Assembly: GCA_002788775.1 (NCBI GenBank)
Contig: PFRX01000022.1
Location: forward strand, 1-35,169
DNA: 35,169 nt
From: Candidatus Peregrinibacteria bacterium CG_4_9_14_0_2_um_filter_53_11
Lineage (GTDB): Bacteria; Patescibacteriota; Gracilibacteria; UBA1369; UM-FILTER-53-11
Direction: 5' to 3'
A model generated the notes under the pieces. It did not search any database and was not told the DNA's origin. It saw nothing but the letters and a program-made list of their open reading frames with translations. Positions within the stretch are counted from its first letter, which is position 1; each line of letters starts with the position of its first letter. Below are positions 25,163 through 33,503 of the stretch, piece by piece. The position numbers and the translations under genes are program-made.

Positions 25163-26788
25163 CTAGAATAGCCGAACGATATCGCTGTATGTCACGAGAA
25201 CGATAAGGATCATGAGGAGGAAAAATCCGGCAAAATGGATATAAGACTCCACACGACTACTGATACGTTTTCTGAAGATTGCCTCAATAATGATGAAGAA
25301 GAGGCGGCCTCCATCAAGTGCCGGTATAGGCAAGATATTGAGGACGGCGAGTGAGATCGAGAGCAAGGCGGTAAAGCGCACGAGGGCAAAGAATCCCTCT
25401 TGGACAAAGGTGTGGGTGTAATAGGCGATCTGGACCGGCCCACCGATATCTCCGGGGACCGTAAACTTGGAGAAGATCGTCTGAAGAGTTCGACCAAATG
25501 ACTCCACGGTAAGGACAGTTAGACGCCCGGTCTCACCTACTGCAGTTTTTAAAGCTGCCCAAGGACCGAGCCGAACCTTACCGATCTCAATAATTGAAGT
25601 AAGGATCGAATCCTTATAGAGAGTCAGCTGTTCATTCTGATAAGGTTCGAGTATCGAGAGCGCGATGCCAATCGGCTCACCAACCTTTCCTGCGCCAACC
25701 AACTGGACCTCCTCCTCGCCACGACGGATGGTGTAGCTGAGTTCCTGGCCTGCAGCCTGCTGAATCGCCATCTGCACCTCTTGAGGTGCCCTCACCGACT
25801 GACCATTAATCGCGAGGACCAGATCCCCTACCTTGAAGCCTACGCGCTCGGCATCAGAGCCGGCAAAAACATCGGCGATGACGACGCGCTGTCCCAGAGG
25901 CAGCGGAATTTCGACGGCACCGATATCTGTACCTCTCAAAACGGTAAGACTGAGTGTGCCGAGGCTCTCAGCCAACTGGGCCTGATAATCGGCCAGCTCG
26001 TATATCTGGGCATCGTTCACCGTAAGCAGGACATCACCCGATCTCACACCCGCAAGCTGTGCCGGGCTTCCCTCTCTAACGGACTGGATGGTCATACGAG
26101 GAAAGGCGGTGAAGTTTTTAAGTGTCAGACCGTAGGATTCGGCCCCTGTGACAAAGGGAAGGTGGACACTGCGAACGGCATGAGTCTGAGGAGAGCGGAC
26201 GGTTAGATCCACATCCTTGGTAGCACCATCTTTCCTAAAGATATCCAGCTGACTTACCTCCGTGACGGGCTGGTCGTTAATCGCAATGATCTGATCCCCT
26301 ACCATAAGACCCGTCTGTGCAAGCTCGTCGGTGAAGGCGCCCACATAGGCCCCCGGCGCCGCCTGAACAACGCCCGCATCAATCTGTTCAATAAGGTCTT
26401 CCTGGCTAACCAGAAGAGGCTGGATGCCGAACATAAATCCAACAGCCAGGAGAGCTACTGCCAGAACGATATTCATCACCACACCGGCAACAACAACCTT
26501 GAAGCGAACCCATGGGGTCTGATGGGCAAAACTGCGCTTATCTTTCATGATCTTTGGATCAGAGCCGTCTTCACCATAGAGTTTCACAAAGCCCCCAAAG
26601 GGAATCGCATTAATAGTGTAGAGCGTCTCTCCCTTCTTGAAGCTAAAAAGTCGGGGGGGGAAACCGATGCCAAACTCAAGGACCTTAATACCGGCACGAC
26701 GGGCAGCGGCAAAATGACCGAACTCGTGAATAAGCACGAGGGCGGAAAAAATAACAATAGCCGCTATGATGGTCAGAAAAATCGTCAT
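25163..26788 (-). CDS. rseP: RIP metalloprotease RseP with three PDZ domains
   Basis: RseP is a site-2 protease that cuts membrane-spanning regulators or leftover signal peptides within the membrane. The zinc motif H-E-F-G-H is at residues 21-25 in the first membrane helix, and the third ligand lies in N-I-L-P-I-P-A-L-D-G-G near residue 490. Between them I count three PDZ-like segments (about 140-205, 235-290 and 300-370), each with a V-G-D or S-G-D turn followed by I-N or V-N. E. coli RseP has two, which fits the extra length here (541 against about 450). It follows frr by 15 bases in a pyrH-frr-rseP cluster seen in many bacteria. Confidence 0.95.
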   Translation of the reverse strand: MTIFLTIIAAIVIFSALVLIHEFGHFAAARRAGIKVLEFGIGFPPRLFSFKKGETLYTINAIPFGGFVKLYGEDGSDPKIMKDKRSFAHQTPWVRFKVVVAGVVMNIVLAVALLAVGFMFGIQPLLVSQEDLIEQIDAGVVQAAPGAYVGAFTDELAQTGLMVGDQIIAINDQPVTEVSQLDIFRKDGATKDVDLTVRSPQTHAVRSVHLPFVTGAESYGLTLKNFTAFPRMTIQSVREGSPAQLAGVRSGDVLLTVNDAQIYELADYQAQLAESLGTLSLTVLRGTDIGAVEIPLPLGQRVVIADVFAGSDAERVGFKVGDLVLAINGQSVRAPQEVQMAIQQAAGQELSYTIRRGEEEVQLVGAGKVGEPIGIALSILEPYQNEQLTLYKDSILTSIIEIGKVRLGPWAALKTAVGETGRLTVLTVESFGRTLQTIFSKFTVPGDIGGPVQIAYYTHTFVQEGFFALVRFTALLSISLAVLNILPIPALDGGRLFFIIIEAIFRKRISSRVESYIHFAGFFLLMILIVLVTYSDIVRLF

Positions 26789-26803
26789 ATATAGTACGTA
26801 AAC

Positions 26804-27367
26804 TTAAATGGTCATTACCTCCTGCTCTTTTTTCTTCGAGAGCTCCTCGATCATCTTATTGGACTCATCCACCTTCTCTTGAAGGTGCTTTTCTGAAAGA
26901 CGTCGAACATCTTCAGTGATCTCATCCTTATCCTCGAGCTGTTTAAAGGCTGAGTGAGCTGTACCTCGAGCGTTACGGATCGAGATCTTAGCATCCTCGG
27001 CAAGCTGCCCAACCCTTTTTACGAGCTCAAGTCTTCGTTCTTCTGTCATTGGAGGCATGTTCAAGCGGATCAGATGGCCCTCATTAACAGGGTTAAGGCC
27101 GAGGTTCGCTGCAGTAAGGGCCTTTTCTATAGAGGCGAGGGAGCTCTTATCCCAAGGCTGAATCGCCATCGTATGAGCATCGGGAATACTTATCGAGGCC
27201 AGACCCTTGAGCGGCTGCTTGGCACCGTAAACCTCAACCGGAATGTCTTCAACGAGGGCGGGTGAGGCACGACCTACCTGCAGACGAGAATACTCACGCT
27301 TGAGATGGTCGATTGTCGAGTGGAACTCGGCATCTGCAGAGTTGATAAATTCCTGTGGGGTTGGCAT
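26804..27367 (-). CDS. frr: Ribosome recycling factor
   Basis: RRF works with EF-G to split the ribosome after translation ends. The 187-residue product has the long three-helix bundle with the key segments L-Q-V-G-R-A-S-P-A-L-V (about 31-41), the inserted beta domain (V-E-V-Y-G-A-K-Q-P-L-K, about 45-55), and the C-terminal helix with E-E-R-R-L-E-L-V-K and I-R-N-A-R. Length is the family norm (185). It sits between pyrH and rseP, 30 bases after pyrH, in the usual order. Confidence 0.98.
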   Translation of the reverse strand: MPTPQEFINSADAEFHSTIDHLKREYSRLQVGRASPALVEDIPVEVYGAKQPLKGLASISIPDAHTMAIQPWDKSSLASIEKALTAANLGLNPVNEGHLIRLNMPPMTEERRLELVKRVGQLAEDAKISIRNARGTAHSAFKQLEDKDEITEDVRRLSEKHLQEKVDESNKMIEELSKKKEQEVMTI

Positions 27368-27397
27368 AGAAAGATGCGGTAAAATGATTAAAGCGGA

Positions 27398-28120
27398 CTA
27401 AGACCGAGCGGGGGCTATGAGGGTACCGATCTTCTCACCTTGAACGGCGGCTTTTATGTTGCCGTGTTTCTGGAGGTCAAAGACGAGGATCGGCATCGAG
27501 CTATCCTTGCAGAGAGAGACGGCCGCCTGATCCATGAAGGAGAGATCCATCTCCATAACATCATGATAGGTGAGCTGGTCAAAGCGATGAGCAGCGGGAT
27601 TTTTGACGGGATCCTCATCGTAGACGCCATCGACTTTAGTAGCCTTGAGAAGAATATCGCAGTTGGTTTCAAGAGCCCTCAGTGCGGCGGCGGAGTCAGT
27701 GGTAAAGAAAGGACTGCCCGTACCTCCGGCACAAATGACGATCCTCCCCTTCTCCAGGTGACGGATTACCTTTCGACGAAGGTAAGGTTCGGCAATCTGA
27801 GGGATATCTATGGCCGTAGCGACTCGGCACTCAACTTTCATCCGCTCAAAAGCACTCTGCATTGCAACAGCGTTCATGATGGTTGCGAGCATACCTATGT
27901 TATCCGAGGTTACCCGCTCGATCCCGGTCTCTGTAAAGTCACGATAGCGCCAGATATTTCCACCACCAATGACGATTACGATCTGAACGCCGAGCGCTTT
28001 AACTTCCTTTATCTCCTCACAGAGACGAGTTACCACATCTTGATCGATACCGGTCTGCTGGCTTCCCAACAAAACCTCACCGGAAAGTTTCAACATAACA
28101 CGCTTATACTGTGACTCCAT
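27398..28120 (-). CDS. pyrH: UMP kinase
   Basis: PyrH phosphorylates UMP to UDP and is the entry to UTP and CTP synthesis. The 240-residue protein shows the amino-acid-kinase fold: K-L-S-G-E-V-L near the start, I-V-I-G-G-G-N-I-W (about 50-58), D-N-I-G-M-L-A-T, and the nucleotide loop G-G-T-G-S-P-F-F-T-T-D-S-A-A-A-L-R-A (about 130-147). Family length is about 240. The start lies three bases after the stop of the 112-aa membrane protein gene. A TATTAT 12 bases upstream with TTGGTG 16 bases further up could be an internal promoter. Confidence 0.97.
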   Translation of the reverse strand: MESQYKRVMLKLSGEVLLGSQQTGIDQDVVTRLCEEIKEVKALGVQIVIVIGGGNIWRYRDFTETGIERVTSDNIGMLATIMNAVAMQSAFERMKVECRVATAIDIPQIAEPYLRRKVIRHLEKGRIVICAGGTGSPFFTTDSAAALRALETNCDILLKATKVDGVYDEDPVKNPAAHRFDQLTYHDVMEMDLSFMDQAAVSLCKDSSMPILVFDLQKHGNIKAAVQGEKIGTLIAPARS

Positions 28121-28123
28121 AGA

Positions 28124-28462
28124 TTAGAAACGGATAATAAGATAGGTAAGGACGACACCAATCAAGACACCAATAACGATCCAAAGGGGAATCTTGTTCC
28201 CATGAAGCTCAACCTCTTCGTGAGCATTGGCAAGGTCGGTGAGAAGGTTGGTACTCAGAACAATATCTTCATCGGCATAGCGTGACATAACATCCGCAAA
28301 GTCGTGTGTTGCAACAAGCTGGACGAACTTCTGAAACTTGACCTTCACCTTGTCATCCGGCTCACGTGCCTGCTTCTCGTGAGCGGGGGGCTCATCGCGC
28401 ATCATCTGTTTGATCTTAAAGCTGTCGCCATTCTGAGCCCCGGGAATTGTTATGTCATCCAT
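28124..28462 (-). CDS. Tail-anchored hypothetical protein, 112 aa
   Basis: Not recognised. The 112-residue product is a soluble, charged, mostly helical N-terminal part (about 1-88) with one membrane helix at the very C-terminus (about 92-110, I-P-L-W-I-V-I-G-V-L-I-G-V-V), so a C-tail-anchored layout with the bulk in the cytoplasm. Its stop is three bases before pyrH, so it is probably co-transcribed and translationally coupled. The conserved link to pyrH would be worth comparing in related genomes. Confidence 0.7.
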   Translation of the reverse strand: MDDITIPGAQNGDSFKIKQMMRDEPPAHEKQAREPDDKVKVKFQKFVQLVATHDFADVMSRYADEDIVLSTNLLTDLANAHEEVELHGNKIPLWIVIGVLIGVVLTYLIIRF

Positions 28463-28481
28463 AGATCAGACGGTAAAAAAA

Positions 28482-28943
28482 CTACTTAATAAGCTCAGCC
28501 TGAATGCCACAGATGGCGGGATGATCTGCCGACGAAGGGAAGCGCTCAAGATAGCTACGGGTGAGAACCATCTGATTGGGAAGTTCGAGAGTTAGAAGCG
28601 GTGGCTTCTCGTCACTGGCACGAGCGACAAACTCTTCGCTACTCATAAGACGATACCCGATGAGTGCACCTTCCCACTCCTGCGCCTTTGGAAGGTAGAC
28701 ATTTAACCATTTTTCAGCCTCCGCTCCCTCGGAAGCAAGGTCTTCCTGACGCACTTCGTAAATGGCCGCACATTCCTGTGGCGCGGTAAGCTGGTAGCCG
28801 GCTGCGGCATCACGATAAAGGATGGCATCACCATCAGAGGTCACCGTTGGGGCCCCACGGAGAAAGAAAACGGCGGCCAGAATAATGGCGATTAAGACGA
28901 AGATTGCAATTAACGATGAGTTTTTCCTTGAGGAGCTGGACAT
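28482..28943 (-). CDS. Single-pass membrane hypothetical protein, about 153 aa
   Basis: Not recognised. A short Ser-rich, positively charged N-terminus is followed by a membrane helix (about 10-29, L-I-A-I-F-V-L-I-A-I-I-L) and a soluble domain of about 120 residues on the outer side, with two Cys (one near residue 58, one near 147) that could form a disulphide. An ATG four codons upstream (28955) is possible, but a predicted promoter (28959-28987) would start the transcript near 28952, after that ATG; hence 28943. First gene of the run that leads into pyrH-frr-rseP. Confidence 0.65.
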   Translation of the reverse strand: MSSSSRKNSSLIAIFVLIAIILAAVFFLRGAPTVTSDGDAILYRDAAAGYQLTAPQECAAIYEVRQEDLASEGAEAEKWLNVYLPKAQEWEGALIGYRLMSSEEFVARASDEKPPLLTLELPNQMVLTRSYLERFPSSADHPAICGIQAELIK

Positions 28944-28958
28944 CTTCTCTGACATACA

Positions 28959-28987
28959 AGAATAAGTAATGGGTAAAAAACTGACAG
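28959..28987 (-). promoter_or_regulatory. Promoter of the small membrane protein/pyrH operon
   Basis: Minus strand CTGTCA (28982-28987), a 17-base spacer and TATTCT (28959-28964). Spacing is ideal, -35 match moderate. It lies next to the 40-base palindrome at 29000-29039. Confidence 0.45.
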
Positions 28988-28999
28988 GGGTACTATATC

Positions 29000-29039
29000 A
29001 TAATGGGGTGCATTCCTGTACAGGAATGCACCCCATTAT
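29000..29039 (-). terminator. 40-base perfect palindrome after groEL
   Basis: Arms of 20 bases: ATAATGGGGTGCATTCCTGT (29000-29019) and its exact reverse complement (29020-29039). As RNA it would fold into a very stable hairpin about 35 bases past the groEL stop on the minus strand. The bases after the stem on that strand are AT-rich but not a clean T-run, so this may be a transcript-end stabiliser or a protein site as well as a terminator. Confidence 0.65.
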
Positions 29040-29074
29040 TTGTCATCTTACGAAAGGTGAAGACAGAGAGGCTC

Positions 29075-30742
<1,668 letters not shown>

Positions 30743-30772
30743 TTATGAATAAATTATTTATACAAGAAAGAC

Positions 30773-31108
30773 CTACTCACCGATGACGGCAAGAACGCTC
30801 GCCTCTTCAAGAAAGAGCACCTCACGACCGGCGACCTTAACCTCTGTTGGGCCATACTTACTGTAGAGCACCATATCGCCAACCTTAACAGTCATGGGAA
30901 TACGCTCACCGTTTTTTCCACGCTTTCCCTCTCCGACTGCAAGAACACGTCCCTTCTGAGGACGATCTTTCGAAGCCGAATCAGGAAGAACCAGGCCGAA
31001 ACTCGTCTCGGTCTTCTCTTCTTCTGCCTCGACCAAAACTCGGTCTCCCATAGGCTTAACGGTCTTTAGAAACTCCTGAAAATGTGCGTCATCCATCGTG
31101 TGTGACAT
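30773..31108 (-). CDS. groES: Co-chaperonin GroES
   Basis: GroES caps the GroEL ring. The 111-residue product contains the family core: P-M-G-D-R-V-L-V-E (residues about 19-27), a mobile loop (S-F-G-L-V-L-P, where G-G-I-V-L-P is usual), K-G-R-V-L-A-V-G-E-G and D-M-V-L-Y-S-K-Y-G. An N-terminal extension of about 16 residues precedes the usual start. An ATG four codons later would trim it only slightly. The promoter and a CIRCE-like operator lie just upstream, so heat-shock control by HrcA is likely. Confidence 0.97.
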   Translation of the reverse strand: MSHTMDDAHFQEFLKTVKPMGDRVLVEAEEEKTETSFGLVLPDSASKDRPQKGRVLAVGEGKRGKNGERIPMTVKVGDMVLYSKYGPTEVKVAGREVLFLEEASVLAVIGE

Positions 31109-31126
31109 AAGGTAGTGGGTTAGTAA

Positions 31127-31153
31127 TTATCACTCATTGCGAGCAAGTGCCAG
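31127..31153 (-). promoter_or_regulatory. CIRCE-like operator (HrcA site) of groESL
   Basis: On the minus strand CTGGCACTT, 9 bases, GAGTGATAA, against the CIRCE consensus TTAGCACTC-N9-GAGTGCTAA. The second half matches 8 of 9, the first 6 of 9, and the spacing is exact. It overlaps the end of the -10 box and covers the expected transcript start. hrcA itself is not in this window. Confidence 0.75.
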
Positions 31154-31179
31154 TATAGCGTGCCCCCAGCACTCGTCAA
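31152..31179 (-). promoter_or_regulatory. groESL promoter
   Basis: Minus strand TTGACG (31174-31179), a 16-base spacer and TATACT (31152-31157). The leader to the groES ATG is about 37 bases and includes the CIRCE-like operator. Confidence 0.7.
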
Positions 31180-31210
31180 GAATGAGCGCTGAGCGCGGCC
31201 TCTCAATAAA

Positions 31211-31239
31211 TTGACTATATGGCATTTTAGGCGCATAAT
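31211..31239 (+). promoter_or_regulatory. Promoter of the 152-aa orphan gene
   Basis: TTGACT (31211-31216), a 17-base spacer and CATAAT (31234-31239); leader about 28 bases to ATG 31275. Confidence 0.6.
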
Positions 31240-31274
31240 TATACTTAAGACTGAAAAACCTAATACAAAAAAAC

Positions 31275-31733
31275 ATGAACGAATCGGGGGCTGAAAAACA
31301 AAGAGCCGAGCTTACACCTGAGGGACGCCTAAGCATTGCCCAGGTAGCTGCAAAAAAAATGTCCGGCGGCTCGCTCGTCAGGATGAAAAACCTAGCTTTT
31401 CGCGCGCGTCAGCTTGAAGATGGTAGCTATACGTTAATGATCCAACCGGCAGATGAGCAGGGGCAGGCAGATGGCAGCCCCGAGGTGACCTTCGCGCTGA
31501 AGGCAGACGGCAGCTACCCGTCCGAGCTGGCTCCGAGAGAAGATGAGCTCGACGAGCTGATGTCACTACTTGGTCGGAAGACCGGCTTCTTCAAGAAGAG
31601 TGTACCAGTGAGGCCAACTGACCTCCCCACGGAGGCACGAGTACCGCGAGAGCTCAGCGACCGTATGGGTATGGATATGGTCAATGCGACTACTCTGCGT
31701 ATGCCTCGCCGCGGACCTCGCGGAACATACTGA
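31275..31733 (+). CDS. Hypothetical protein, 152 aa
   Basis: Not recognised. No signal peptide or membrane helix, so probably cytoplasmic. The middle (about 35-80) looks like a small beta domain (F-R-A-R-Q-L-E-D-G-S-Y-T-L-M-I-Q and V-T-F-A-L-K-A-D-G-S-Y), followed by a charged helix and a basic, Pro/Met/Arg-rich tail (M-P-R-R-G-P-R-G-T-Y). The last 44 bases overlap the end of the convergent RNase Y gene. It has a good promoter of its own, so I believe it is real. Confidence 0.65.
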   Translation: MNESGAEKQRAELTPEGRLSIAQVAAKKMSGGSLVRMKNLAFRARQLEDGSYTLMIQPADEQGQADGSPEVTFALKADGSYPSELAPREDELDELMSLLGRKTGFFKKSVPVRPTDLPTEARVPRELSDRMGMDMVNATTLRMPRRGPRGTY

Positions 31734-33210
31734 TCTTCACCTGCCCAGGGAACTTGAGGTCGGTCTCGATCTTTCGTCCGATTGAGTGCGAGAGCTTGAG
31801 CATCTCCAGATCATTGATCTTCTCGGGATTGACGATTATGCGAACCTCACTTCCGGCCTGAAGAGCAAAGACGCGCTCAACTCCATCAAAACCCTTGATT
31901 AGATTTTCCATCTCCTCCATGCGGCGGATAAAGGTGTCGAGGTTGTCCTTACTTGCACCCGGCCGCGCCTGTGAGATGGCAACCGCTGCACTGACCAGAG
32001 CGGCCTCGATGCTCTTTGCCTCGGGATCACCGTTCTGAGCCTCCACGGCGTGGATGATCTCTTGAGGAAGTCCGAATTTCTTAAGAATATCGCGACCGAT
32101 CTGAGTGTAGTGCCCTCCAATCTCATGATCGACAGCCTTACCGACCGCATGGAGCAGACCGGCCTTCCTGCAGAGCGCCGCATCTCCACCGATCTCATTG
32201 GCAAGCGCACCTGCCAGGAAGGAGACCTGAATCGAGTGCTTAAGAACGTTCTGACCAAAGCTTACTCGGAAGTGTAGACGGCCCAAGAGCTTAATAAGAT
32301 TTGGCGGAAGTCCGACAACACCGGTCTCGTAGGCGGCTTTTTCTCCGAGCTCACGAATAAGCTCGTTGACCTCTTTCTTAGCCTTCTCAACAGTCTCTTC
32401 AATGCGTCCGGGGTGGATGCGGCCATCGGCGATAAGTCGCTCGAGAGCAACCTTTGCAATGTGTCGTCGCATAGGGTCGAAACCTGAGATCACAATCGAG
32501 CCGGGCGTATCATCGACGATAACATCAACACCGGTAGCCTGCTCAAAGGCATTAATATTGCGACCTTCTTTCCCAATGATACGGCCTTTCATGTCGTCAC
32601 TCGGAAGAGGAACTATTGTAGCTGTAGACTCTGCGGCAACCTCTGCGGCATAGCGCTGAATAGCATCACCAATAATTGAACGAGCCTTGTCTTTGGCAGT
32701 CTTCTTCTCTTCTTCCTCTAGCTTCTTAATGTGGATGACCAGATCGTTGTGCATCTCCTCCTCAACATTTTTAAATAGGAGGTCACGCGCCTCAGTTTGG
32801 GAGAGGCTGGCAATCTGTTCGAGCTGCTCGCGCTGCTTCCCGTGAAGCTTCTCGGCTTCTTCCTTGAGCTCTTTAACATGCTCCGTGCGCTTCTCAAGCT
32901 CTTCACGCATCTTCTCACTCTCTTCCAGCTTCTTCTCGAGCTGATCTTCTTTGATGACCATGCGCTCACTGACCTTCTCGAGCTGGCGACGCTTCTCGCG
33001 CTCCTGGCGCTTAGCATCTTCCTGAATACGGAGAGCCTCATTTTTAGCCTCCAAAAGGAGTTCTTTTGAGCGAGACTGAGCCTCATTTAAAGTGCGCTCA
33101 CTGCGCTCGATCGCCTCTCGGTTTTTCGCATCTACTTGGTACTTCCTGTAGAGGAAGCCCCCGATGCCACCGGCGATTATACCAATAACTATAAGGATAG
33201 TGGGAGTCAT
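31690..33210 (-). CDS. rny: Ribonuclease Y homologue with degenerate HD active site
   Basis: RNase Y is a membrane-anchored endoribonuclease that starts mRNA decay in many bacteria. The 506-residue protein has the full layout: membrane helix (about 4-20), a long Glu/Lys coiled coil (about 30-165), a KH domain (about 200-270; G-R-I-I-G-K-E-G-R-N), the HD domain and C-terminal domain. Several HD-domain ligand positions are altered: the H-D pair is His354-Ala355, the later H-H-G-D reads Gln392-Asn393-G-D, the A-A-D-A Asp is Val410, and V-A-H-L-A-G reads V-S-F331-L-A-G. His325 (V-L-K-H-S) and D-H-E remain. As drawn it is probably unable to bind metals like RNase Y. Otherwise it aligns end to end, so I keep the name for the family, not for the activity. 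Confidence 0.9.
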   Translation of the reverse strand: MTPTILIVIGIIAGGIGGFLYRKYQVDAKNREAIERSERTLNEAQSRSKELLLEAKNEALRIQEDAKRQEREKRRQLEKVSERMVIKEDQLEKKLEESEKMREELEKRTEHVKELKEEAEKLHGKQREQLEQIASLSQTEARDLLFKNVEEEMHNDLVIHIKKLEEEEKKTAKDKARSIIGDAIQRYAAEVAAESTATIVPLPSDDMKGRIIGKEGRNINAFEQATGVDVIVDDTPGSIVISGFDPMRRHIAKVALERLIADGRIHPGRIEETVEKAKKEVNELIRELGEKAAYETGVVGLPPNLIKLLGRLHFRVSFGQNVLKHSIQVSFLAGALANEIGGDAALCRKAGLLHAVGKAVDHEIGGHYTQIGRDILKKFGLPQEIIHAVEAQNGDPEAKSIEAALVSAAVAISQARPGASKDNLDTFIRRMEEMENLIKGFDGVERVFALQAGSEVRIIVNPEKINDLEMLKLSHSIGRKIETDLKFPGQVKISMFREVRGEAYAE

Positions 33211-33503
33211 GTTTGTGACGTTATCCTCAAGGTTTCGAGCTGGTATGAGATGCTTTTTAGAGCAAAGATCGTGATCAGTTCTGGCGCACGAGGAGGCACG
33301 TCGACAGATCGCCGACGTCTTCCTTATGAGCTTTTTTCGTTATCAGAATCATAATCAACACTTGGTAACACAATCTTAATTAATCTCAGATTTCCAGTTT
33401 CTACCTCAAGGGAAATAAAACTTACCTCTAGGATAGATAATAAGGCGCCGGTTGGCAATGGACAGTTCATAAAATTTTCAGGCGCCTACGCTAGGGTGCC
33501 GAC
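33211..33503. other. Intergenic region between rny (-) and the LTD protein gene (+)
   Basis: About 290 bases with no gene that I can support. It has AT-rich stretches (about 33350-33440) but no promoter pair I would trust for either gene. Two GGCGCC palindromes occur at 33443-33448 and 33481-33486; the second can pair with GGTGCC (33495-33500), giving a six-pair hairpin right before the ATG at 33504. Confidence 0.5.

Noticed and set aside
23600-25165. Possible oriC next to dnaA
   Set aside because: No cluster of TTATCCACA-like boxes or AT-rich unwinding element on either side, and dnaN is not adjacent.
27440-28114. A 224-residue open frame opposite pyrH
   Set aside because: Shadow of the well-conserved pyrH gene.
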